A DNA stretch of 64,000 nt, taken from positions 40,656,466 through 40,720,465 of the forward strand of contig CM070512.1 in the NCBI GenBank assembly GCA_036346375.1, given 5' to 3'. How positions within the stretch are numbered: the first letter of the stretch is position 1; each line of letters starts with the position of its first letter. Made by a program: the position numbers and the translations under genes. The notes below the pieces were generated by a model. That model had not been told where the DNA came from and searched no databases. It saw only the letters and a list, made by a program, of their open reading frames with translations. This document shows positions 55,283 through 64,000 of the stretch, piece by piece. The stretch comes from Guadua angustifolia. Taxonomy: Eukaryota > Streptophyta > Magnoliopsida > Poales > Poaceae.

Positions 55283-56990
55283 CTACCTCACTTCAACCAA
55301 GTAAAGCGCCATTGAGGTATCGGAACAACGATACTCCTTGTTGACTTGGTTGGCGACCAATCGCGAATCGCCTTTCCGCGGTCGATCGTTGGACCTGGAG
55401 TGCCTTGCCCGCTCACGGCCGGCCAAGAGGCCTTCATACTCCGCCGCATTGTTGGTCGCGGCGAAGTGCAACTGTACGACGTAGTGGAGTTGATCCCCTT
55501 GAGGGGACCGATCTGACGCCTTGACCCGGCGTTGGCTCGGGGCCGTCAATACATGGTCGATGGTCCTCCAGATTCATGGGGTTCGATTTCGGTGGTAGGA
55601 TTCATCCATTCCGCTACGAAGTCTGCCAAGATCTAGGACTTGATCGCTGTGCGGGCGAAGAAGTGAATGTCGAACTCTGCGAGTTCCATGGCCCACTTTG
55701 CTATCCGGCCGCTGGCGTCTTGGTTTTTTAGGATCTCCCTAAGTGGAAAGTTGGTTGGAACGATGACCTTATGAGCTTGAAAATAGTGGCGCAGCTTCCT
55801 CGAAGCTACGAGCAGTGAGTATAAGAGCTTCTGGACCTCGGGGTAACGCTCCTTCGGTCCGTGTAGGACTTCGCTGACGTAGTATATTGACGCCGCGTCC
55901 TTCTCGCTCCACCGCCATCTTCGCGCTTACGGCTGAGGGTGTCGCCAGCGAGTATAGTAGGGCGGCTCGACCTTGGCGTGGCCAAGATCGGGGGCTGGAC
56001 AGGTACTGCTTCAGCTCCTCGAAGGAGCGATTAGCCTCTTCCGTCCAGACGAAGCCCTCGTGCCTGCGGAGCGCCTTGAAAAAGGGCAATCCGCGCTCGC
56101 CCGACCGGGAAATGAAGCGACTTAGGGCCGCCATTCATCAGTCGAGTGCGGATCTCCTTGACGGAGCTCAGAGGTCGCATCCTTTCGATGGCTTCGATCT
56201 TCTCCGGGTTGGCACCGATGCCCTGCGGCCCGATGAGGTACCCGAGTACTTTGCCCGCTTTCACCCCGAAAACACATTTCTCAGGATTAAGCTTTATTCG
56301 ATGTCTATTGAGATTACAAAAGGTCTCCTCGAGGTCGGATACATGACCCGAGGCGAGCTTACTTTTAACTACGATATCATCTACATATACCTCCAGGTTC
56401 CGACCTATCTGGTCCTAGAAGATCTTCTGCATCAAGCGCTGGAAGGTCGCGCCGGCGTTCCGCAGACCGAAGGACATGGTCGTATAGCAGAACGTGCCGA
56501 ACGGCATGATGAAGGAGGTCTTCTCCTCATCTCCAGGGGACAAGGTAATCTGGTGATAGCCCGAGTAGGCGTCCAAGAAACTCATCACTGAGACTCTGCT
56601 TTGCCGCGTCGACCGGTGGTCAATCTTGTGGCAATGAAAGTTGTCTTTTGGGCAGGGGCGTTCGGGCGGTGTGGTCGACACACATCGCCACTTGCCACCC
56701 TTCTTCTTGACAATGGTGGGTTTGCAGCCCTCCGAATGCTCGACTTCCCTGACGAAGCCAGCCTTAAGGAGTTTGTCGAGTTCATCCCGAATGATTGCTT
56801 GCTTCTCTGGGGAAAATCGCCTGAGCTTCTGGCGCCTGAGTCTTTATCGGGCGAGCGGCTAGCTTTGCTCGATCACTTCCCTTGGGACTCCGGGCATGTC
56901 GGATGGTTCCCAAGCGAACACGTCCGTGCTCCTCCAGAGAAAAGTGATGAGCTCGAGTTCCTATTTGGGATCTAAGGAAGATCCCAAATG
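55283..56990 (-). pseudogene. Tat-element reverse transcriptase and RNase H region
   Basis: The RT palm at 56,681-56,415 reads SFLDAYSGYHQITLSPGDEE, TSFIMPFGTFCYTTMSFGLR and NAGATFQRLMQ. After a TAG it reads NLEVYVDDIVVKSKLASGHV (about 56,400-56,340) and NRHRIKLNPEKCVFG. The connection (FKALRRHEGFVWTEEANRSF, 56,080-56,020) and the native RNase H follow in damaged frames. Further on, 55,549-55,430 reads LHFAATNNAAEYEGLLAG, the signature of the additional RNase H (aRH) that marks the Tat lineage. Stops separate most segments. Confidence 0.88.
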
Positions 56991-57012
56991 AAAGACCTTG
57001 GTCGGGTCGACC

Positions 57013-59100
57013 TCACTTAGAGGGACCGACTTGGTTTCTCCTCCGGGCTGGAGGGTAACTTTGGGCAGGAGTGCGTCGGTGCTTAGTGGCCAACCCGCAA
57101 CTGCGGCGGTGGCCGACCATGTCGAGCGACTTCTCGTCGCAGTTCAGGGCCGCCCTATGGTCGCCCTTGACGGTGATGACGCCCTTTGGTCCGGGGACCT
57201 TTAGGCATTCATAGGCGTGATGCGTGGCGGCCATGAATTTGGAAAGGGTCGGCCTGCCGAGGATGGCGTTGTAGGCCGACTTGAAGTTAACGACCTCGAA
57301 GTTGACCAGCTCGGTCCGGAAGTTGGCGAGGCCTCCGAAAGTCACGGGTAGAATGATCTGGCCAAGAGGCTTGATCGAGGTGCCAGGAACGATCCCGAAG
57401 AACGGGACGGCTATGCTCTTGATCCTGGATCAAGGGACTTGCATCTCGTCCAAGACCGCAGCAGATATGAGGTCCAACGAGCTCCCGCCGTCGATGAGAA
57501 CCCGACCGACTTTGGCGTTGTTGATGGTCGGGCTTACGACCAGCGGGAGCTTCTGAGGCTTGGTCATTCCAAGGGGACAATCATCCTTGGAGAAAGTGAG
57601 GGACAGCTTGGACCACTTAAGCTGTTGCACGGGTGGCTTGCCCTGATCGATATGGCCAACCTCCCGTGCCGCCTCTTTCAGATCCCTGCGGGATTTGTAG
57701 GCTGAGGAACCCCCGAATATGACGGCTATGTGGTTGCGGGCTCTGGTAACCCATGTCGTCGTAAATGCGTTGTCCGCGGGACCCTTGCTGCTACTCTCGC
57801 CTTTTCCCGAGATTGGGCATGGGGCTTTCGCCAGTAAATTTCTCCAGGCGGTATGCCCAGGTCCGACAATTGCGGAGGTCATGGCCGATAGCCTAATGGT
57901 ACGGGCAGAAGCGGTCGCCCGAAGGGGCAACCCTCTCCCCGCGCTCCTGGCCGCCATGGACCTGGTCATCGCGATCTTGGTCACCGCGGCCATGGCCGTT
58001 GTCCTCCCGGTCGTTGCGCCACGGGCATGGTGACCTCGCGCCCTCGTCTTTGCCAGCGGCGAGCACGCATGGCGGCGATCAACGGCGGCCACCATGCCCG
58101 GCGCGTGTGACCTCTTCTTCTTCTTGATTTTCTTTTCCACGAATCCCGAGTGCTTTTTGCTCGAGGAGCCTTCCAGGCCCGGCTGGGGCGGCAACTTACC
58201 TTCATCGAGCATCTTCTTCCATTTCACAACTTCATCGGCATTCGCGTAGCGGTCGGCCATACGGAACAACTCGTTGGCTGACAGGTTGGGGTGGATCTCT
58301 AGGTCTTACGTGGAGCGAACGTCACGGACGCCGAACTTGAAGGCCCGGATGACAGCCTCATCCGAGATGCTCGGAATGGAGTTCCTTACTTTAATGAATC
58401 TCTAGACGAAGTCCCGCAAAGTTTCTTTGTCCGTCTGGATCAGCCGCTCGAGGTCACGTTCGTTGCCCGGGCGAGTGTAACGACTTTGAAATTTGCGGGA
58501 GGGCTTCGCAAAGCTAACGCCACGGCAGATTGACCCTCCTTCGGTTGAAGAGCCACGTCTGGCGGGCCGTCGAGGACCGTGGGGAGGTAGTTAGCCATAA
58601 CTCCCTCGTCCCCCAGGCGCCAAGACAGCCGTGGAGTAAATCGAGAGGAACTCGTCCGGGTTCTGGGTTCCATTGAACCGCTCAATGTGGCTGGGCTTGA
58701 ACTTGCTCAGCCACGAGACGTCACGGAGGGACGCCGAAAAGGCCCCAGACCGAATGTCGGATAGTCATGGCGACCCCCCCCCGGGAGTGGCGACTGTGGC
58801 GGTTGGTGCCCAGACGATCCTTTGCGCGCGGCGCGAGGCGAGAGAACACCCCATCTTTGGCGCTGACGAGGCGTACCGAGCCGAACACTCGGTGCGCTCA
58901 TAGGCGGACAGGGCATGCCCTCGAGCCTGCGAGACCGTCCGGGAACCGCTCTGAATGCCCTCACGGCGCCGACCTTGCCCCCCGTGGCCCTCCCGAGTGG
59001 GACTTCGGGAGGCGCTATGACGGGGGCGAGTTGGGGAGTGGTGCTTGTGGTCCTGGGAAAAACTCCGAACTGTCTCACGGGGCCCCTGGATCCCCATGTC
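57013..59100 (-). pseudogene. Tat-element gag and aspartic protease
   Basis: Gag begins near 59,100. About 58,690-58,600 carries frameshifted text ending VMANYLPTVLDGPPDVAL. The frame at 58,269-57,430 (279 codons) reads ADRYANADEVVKWKKMLDEG, a Lys/Arg-rich nucleocapsid, and the protease motif RVLIDGGSSLDLISAAVLDE, in which DGGS replaces the usual D(S/T)G. From 57,345, VNFKSAYNAILGRPTLSKFM and YECLKVPGPKGVITV close the protease domain. Confidence 0.85.
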
Positions 59101-59774
59101 GTGTGAGTTTTTCTAAGTTTTAAACACGATCGCTCCCATAGCCGCCAGTCCGCTTGGTCGGAAGTTCAAGATGCCACGGCCGTCGCCATGGCCCGCACCG
59201 CTCGGCGCTCTGGGAGCGGCGGGGTGACCATGAGAGGCGGTTAAGCCGTGTTCCGGGAGTGGTATTCGGGATCTTCACGAGCCTAGCCTCTCACCTCAGT
59301 GTCCAGCCCCCCTTGAGTTGCGGTGGTCGGTTGCGAGATCTGCCGGGGCGACTCGGGTGGTTCTACTTGCATTGCGTTGGTGGCGGTGAGGGGTCGACGA
59401 GCTCGCTCCTCTCGATCCTCCTCCCTTCTGCCATAATAACGCCGGGAGTGCCAGGCTCGGAGGACGACACTGGTGTCAAACGTCGTCGCGTCCTTCGCTA
59501 GCGCCGGGAGGTCAAGCTGCCCAAGCCGCCGCGGAGGCCGCTAGATTCTTCCTCGCTAACGAGGGTGTCACGTCATGAGTGGAGGAAACTCTCAAGCCTT
59601 TGCATCAGCAGGGAAAGACTCCCGAACTTCGGTGTGCCTTCGGGTCGGCCAGCCCGCCACGCCATCACTGGCGTAGTATGCGTTGTTGTCCTCTACGTCG
59701 TCAAAGACGCTGAGGTCTTGATTGTCTTGCGAGTTTGGCATCCTCAGGGATGCCACGCGAAAGGACTCAGTCAA

Positions 59775-59792
59775 TCCCCACGGACAGCGCCA
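59775..59792 (-). other. Primer-binding site of the Tat element
   Basis: The minus strand reads TGGCGCTGTCCGTGGGGA two bases after the 5' LTR end (59,795), a variant of the TGGCGCC-type PBS of plant gypsy elements. Confidence 0.75.
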
Positions 59793-59794
59793 GC

Positions 59795-60586
59795 TGTCGG
59801 CGATTCGGGAACTGGTCCCCCACCGAGCTTACTTGTTGAATAAGGAATCAACCTAAGGCCCCTTTCTCGCGGTGGGTATAGCTTCCAAGACCCTGCCGAG
59901 CTACGGAACGAGGTGGCAAAGACAATCACAGCGAGCGGGAGATCTCTTTCATCTGGTTCGGGCCTCTCACAGGGGAGATAACAATCCTATGTCCAGTGGT
60001 TGCAATATCGAGTAAAGGGGATTACAACACGCTTGCTCGGGGAGGCCCAGGCGGTTCTAAGGGAGCCCTACCGGGTCGGTCGTAGCAAGCACTGAGTACA
60101 AGTGTAAAATATGGGGAGAAATAGAACCCTTGACCCTTCGTGCGAGAGGGTATTTATAGGGTAATACAGGCGACATAGCATTTATTACAGGGGGCGTGAT
60201 ACTATTCTGGACGTGGGCAGCGCCGATTCCTTGTTCCCCGCCGGGTGCAGCGCGACGTGGGTACAATGGGCGCAGATGGTGGGCGCCTGATCCCTGGCGA
60301 GCGAGTCAGGCGGCGTCTGATCCTTCGAGCTGTCTTGCAATTAATGCCACGTCGTCTTCGCGGACGCCGGCTTTTAGGCGAAGTCCGAGGCCCTCCGTAG
60401 GTCGGTTCGCTTGGTGGCTCCAGAAAGCAAGCATGCTCGGGGACGAAGTTTTAGCGAAGAACGATGTGAGACGGCCAAAGGTCAGGGCGCCAGAGGATCT
60501 GTCTTGGAGTCACGGGACCGAGCGCAGCATGCTCGGGAGTTGCCGGGATTCCATGGTCGGATATAGGGGATATCCAATCCCCGACA
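59795..60586 (-). repeat. 5' LTR of the Tat element (792 bp)
   Basis: TGTCGG...CCGACA, the partner of 48,441-49,226. It borders the PBS on one side and TSD CTTCC on the other. Confidence 0.95.
60151..60158 (-). promoter_or_regulatory. TATA box in the Tat 5' LTR
   Basis: The minus strand reads CCCTATAAATACCC, conserved in both LTRs; it is the expected promoter for gag-pol. Confidence 0.65.
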
Positions 60587-60591
60587 CTTCC

Positions 60592-61600
60592 CAATTTTAA
60601 AACCTTTTGAAATTAGAAAATCTCTAAGTCGCTCATACCATGCTCTAGAGCTTGTTTGAGACCATATAGTGCCTTAGAGAGTTTTAAACATGATTTGGGT
60701 GTTTAGGGTTCTCAAAACCAGGAGGTTGTTTTACAAATACCAATTCGGATATTTGTCCATTTTGGAATGCACTCTTTACATCTATTTAAAATAGTTTTAT
60801 ATTAAAACAAGATGCAAAGGCTAGTAAGATTCTAATAGCTTCTAATCTAGCTATGGGTGCAAAGGCTTCACCAAAATCCAACCCTTCGATTTGAGTGAAA
60901 CTCCGCGCCACTAATCTAGCCTTATTTCTTACCCCAACGCCATTTTCATCTTGCTTATTCCGGAAAACCCATTTTGTGCCAATGACGTTGTATTCCTTGG
61001 GTCTTTTGACTAATGTCCAAACATCATTTCAAGCAAAATTATTTAGTTCTTCATGCATTGCATTCACCCAATCCAAATCATCTAAAACTTCATCTACATG
61101 AGTAGATTCAAAGGAGGACATAAAAGGAGTAATGTTTATAGTAAGAAGCGACACGAGATCAAGTTCGAACACTCTTACTAACGTCACCCAATATTTGATC
61201 TATTGGATGATCTTTGGAGAGTCAATGATGAATCCTTGGAGGTAGAGGTTTAACTTGTTGATCATTTTCCTTCTCATCCACATCGATAGGTTGATCTGGA
61301 CTCGACATTGCAGGAGTAGAAAGCTCAGATTGCATGGATGAAGGTTGATCTTCTTTATTCACTTCCAGCTTCACATCTCTGATTGTCATGTTCTTCATTG
61401 CTTTTCTTAAACTTTTATCACCTGCATCATCCACATTTTTTTGCTCTTCTTGAGAGCTGTTAGTTTCATCAAATTCGACATCACGTTTCTTCAATAAAAC
61501 CTTTGTTTTTATTAAAAACACGATAAGCTTTACCAACAACTTTGAAATTTTGAAAGCCGAATACCCTTTTTCAAAATATAACATTTACAACCAAAAACTC
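60592..61600 (-). pseudogene. Copia reverse transcriptase N-terminal part and integrase-RT linker
   Basis: On the minus strand 61,584-61,222 is a hydrophilic linker (EETNSSQEEQKN-type text, DQPIDVDEKENDQQVKPLPP). Toward 60,592 the RT N-terminal half appears in broken frames: the VQTSFK/FAPMARLEAIR-equivalent region (about 60,900), KTILNRCKECIPKWTNI, and LSKALYGLKQALEHGM directly beside the Tat insertion. The same reading resumes at 48,440 with KVDTTIFAKI then YVDD. Confidence 0.8.
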
Positions 61601-62719
61601 AAAAATAAGAAATATTCGATCTTCTTGCAACAAGAAGTTTATAGGAAGTATTTATCAAAAGACGATGCAAATAAAGCCTATCTGTTGCAAGGCAAGCGGT
61701 ATTAATGGCTTCCGCCCAAAAACTATCGAACGTGCCATATTCATCAAGCATTGTTCTTGCCATTTCAATCAATGTACAATTTTTTCGTTCTACAACTCCA
61801 TTTTGCTCCAGAGTGTAGGTGGCGAAAAGTTCATGTTTTATTCTGAGTTCATCACACTAATCTTCAATTCTTATATTTTTGAACTCGAAACCATTATCAG
61901 TGTGAATTTTCTTTATTTTAAAATCAACTTCATTTTGAGCCCTTTTGGCAATTCTTTTAAAAATTTCAGAGGCTTCGGATTTGTCATCCAAAAAGAATAC
62001 CCAAGTGTATATAAAATAATCATCAACAATGACTAAGTAATAAGAATTGCCTTCGATGCTCTTATAGGTTGTCGCCTTGTCGGGCCAAACAAATTCATAT
62101 GTAAGAGCTCTGATGGTCTAGATGTGGACATGATACTTTTTAAATGATGAGAACTAGTCACTTGCTTGCCAGCTTGACAACCACTACAAAGCCTATTTTT
62201 CTCAAACTTCACATCTTTCAAGCTCGCAACTAAATCATTTTTGAAATGGTTTTTAAGTTGAATCATCCAAACATGTGCTAGTCTTCTATGCCATAGCCAT
62301 CCTAAAGAGGTTTTTGCCATTAAGCATGTTTGAAGACAAGAGTCATTTGAGGTGAAGTCAACCAAATACAAATTTCCAAATCTAAAACCTTTGAATACTA
62401 AGGAATTATAATTTTCTTTTAAAATAACTACACCATCTCTAGAAAAGCTACAAATAAGACCAAGATCACATATTTGAACAATAGATAGCAAATTAAAGTT
62501 TAAAGTTTCAACTAAGGAGACATTTGAAATGGAAAGGTCATTTGAGATAGCAATTTTACCCAATCCAAATACCTTTCCTTTGCTATTATCACCAAACGTG
62601 ATCTTGTCATGTTGTCCATTTCCCGATTCAAATGTAGTGAACATTTTCTGGTCGCCGGTCATGTGTTGAGTGCACCCACTATCCAACACCCAATGCCATC
62701 CACCAGTTTTGTAGTTCAC
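61601..62719 (-). pseudogene. Copia protease, GAG-pre-integrase and integrase
   Basis: The frame 62,719-62,033 reads WHWVLDSGCTQHMTGDQKMF (protease DSG), KITFGDNSKGKVFGLGKIAI, LLSIVQICDLG, and then the pre-integrase zinc site LWHRRLAHVWMIQLKNHFKN ... CSGCQAGKQVTSSHH. It ends near SRPSELLHMNLFGPTR, the start of the integrase core. From 62,033 to about 61,620 the core continues in broken frames (stops every few dozen codons). Confidence 0.88.
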
Positions 62720-62879
62720 CTACAAAAAGAATTAAAGCTTTTTAGGTACCCAAATATGTTTGGGTCTTTGGAAGTTAATAACCAAGGTTTTGGGCACCCA
62801 AATGGCTTTCTTTCTTTGGCCAATTATAGGGGTCCCAACAAATTTAGCAAATATTTTACCTTTTTTATCTTTTTTTAAG

Positions 62880-64000
62880 AACATAGTCAGAATCATAAAT
62901 ATTATTTTTAGATGCTTTTCCTAAGGGACAATCATTTGCTAAATGTCCTACATCATGACATTTATAACAAAACTTCCCATTTGATTTCACAAAGTGAGGA
63001 GCCTTATTACTTAATTTCTTATTCTTTTTGGGAACATACCCAAGTCCTTATTTATTATAAGAATATTTTTGACTATTTAAAATTTTATTAAGAGTGTCCT
63101 TACCCTTAAAGCATCTATCTAAACTTTTTTTAAGTTTATTCACTTGTTCCTTGAGATCATTATTTTCAACAATTAAATTTTCATGACAAGAATTTGGGCT
63201 AGAGCATGAAATAGATGGTATATTAATTAAATCATCACAAGAGATGGATATACTAGATTTAACTACATAATGTGAATCAATTTCTAGTCTAGGCATAATA
63301 TCACATTCAATAATAACATCTTTGAAGGACTTTAAATGATCCTTAGTAAGAAGAGTCTCATGAGCTTCTTTTAGCTCCTCATAAGAGTCTTTAAGGGAAA
63401 GAAATTCTTTTCTCAAAGCCTTATGCTTAGACTTTTCTTTGCTGAGGTACTTATTTAAGTCCTCAAGCATATCCATTACCTCATCATATGATGCTTCATC
63501 ATCGTCATTTGATTTTACCTTAAAATCTCCTTTTGCTATGAGACACAAAGGAGTGACGAAGCCCGAAGAGGCCTCCTTGATGGAAATACCAGCGAGAACC
63601 TTCTTCTTTGAAGATGTGTCATCTTCGAAGGAGTCAGAGTCTGAATACTCTTCTTCGGAATCCCATTCTCCAATGTGAGCTTCATCTTTGTCGTCCTTTT
63701 GAAGCTTCTTGAAAAACTTCTTCCCTTGAAAAACTTTCTTCTTTTGGGCGACTTGTTCTTGTCGTCATTCTTCTTGGGGCAATGAGAAACAATGTGCCCC
63801 TTCTCATAGCACCAGATATTTGCATACTGGTTTGAACTAGAGTGTTGTCCCTTCTTGAACTTTTGAGGAGCATTTGAGCTTGAACGCCTCATGAATGTCT
63901 TCATCCTTCTCACGAAGAGTGCCATCTCCTCCTTAGTGTCTTCATCATCGGAGTCGTCAAGCGCTTCATCGCTTGACTCCGCCTTTGTCTTGAGGACGAT
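62880..64000 (-). pseudogene. Copia gag with zinc knuckles (5' end outside the window)
   Basis: From the window edge the minus strand reads MALFVRRMKTFMRR then a knuckle whose first Cys is lost (NIWCYEKGHIVSHC, about 63,825-63,785). Next come a Lys/Arg-rich stretch and a coiled-coil region (DMLEDLNKYLSKEKSKHKAL, DSYEELKEAHETLLTKDHLK; 63,548-63,290). An intact CCHC knuckle CYKCHDVGHLANDC lies at 62,928-62,969. Two knuckles separated by a long coiled coil are typical of SIRE/Maximus gag. Frameshifts occur near 63,540 and before 63,048. Confidence 0.85.

Larger units (their letters stand above)
48441..60586 (-). mobile_element. Complete Tat-lineage (RIRE2-like) Ty3/gypsy retrotransposon, 12,146 bp, TSD CTTCC
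   Basis: CTTCC at 48,436-48,440 and 60,587-60,591 flanks an element with two LTRs starting TGTCGGCGATTC and ending TCCCCGACA. Minus-strand order: 5' LTR (60,586-59,795), PBS, gag-protease, RT, RNase H, integrase, an antisense ORF region, polypurine tract, 3' LTR (49,226-48,441). It splits the copia RT just before YVDD. Coding regions are riddled with stops, and the LTRs differ at many sites, so it is old. Confidence 0.95.
39264..64000 (-). mobile_element. SIRE/Maximus-type Ty1/copia retrotransposon (3' LTR to gag; 5' end beyond window)
   Basis: In minus orientation the visible order is gag (64,000-62,880), protease, integrase, RT (split), RNase H (to 47,495), an env-position ORF, polypurine tract and 3' LTR (40,610-39,264). 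The copia order protease-integrase-RT-RNase H and the LTR start TGAAAGCATCTAGGCCCC identify the lineage. Removing the nested insertions (12,146 bp, 2,830 bp and about 465 bp) leaves over 9 kb. Its 5' LTR is past base 64,000. Confidence 0.85.

Overview
This is a transposon-dense piece of a grass (Poaceae) nuclear genome; the element families look rice-like, but species is an inference. There are no bacterial operons, tRNAs or CRISPR arrays. Almost every recognisable coding segment is a broken transposon gene or a fragment of a plant gene. Only one small gene (about 25.27-25.89 kb, a secreted cysteine-rich peptide) looks like an independent host locus, and it carries a frameshift.

Left nest (1-18,878). 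A Del/Tekay-like Ty3/gypsy element (minus strand, 5' LTR start at 18,878) is cut in its reverse transcriptase at about 13,111 by a Tat-lineage gypsy element. That element is cut in its own reverse transcriptase at 9,142 by a CACTA transposon (right terminus at 9,141). The CACTA carries pieces of at least three unrelated plant genes, all on the minus strand with introns and splice sites still visible: COQ5 (ubiquinone methyltransferase, 8.66-7.30 kb), DNA topoisomerase II (5.51-5.15 kb) and DEX1 (exine-formation FG-GAP protein, 5.01-2.48 kb). An LTR (1-1,472) lies inside the CACTA. The left ends of these elements fall outside the window.

Middle (18,879-39,263). This part holds a repeat-rich fold-back region (19.85-22.39 kb), a 408-bp MITE, a probable CCCH/ankyrin gene fragment, the cysteine-rich peptide gene, and a small CACTA-like element carrying a 5S rRNA-derived sequence with a 40-bp internal duplication. 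Next comes a decayed autonomous CACTA (TNP2 transposase plus ULP1-like protease) whose ULP1 gene is split by a 5,251-bp solo LTR with a perfect target-site duplication (ACTCG). A hAT transposase pseudogene follows, interrupted by a gypsy element (LTR plus integrase).

Right nest (about 39,264 to beyond 64,000). A SIRE/Maximus-type Ty1/copia element lies on the minus strand with LTR, an env-position ORF, RT/RNase H, integrase, protease and gag. It was invaded by a 2,830-bp solo LTR (43,776-46,605, TSD CAGTC), an LTR fragment near 40.75 kb, and a complete 12,146-bp Tat/RIRE2-like gypsy element (48,441-60,586, TSD CTTCC). The Tat element carries the intron-containing antisense ORF typical of its lineage.
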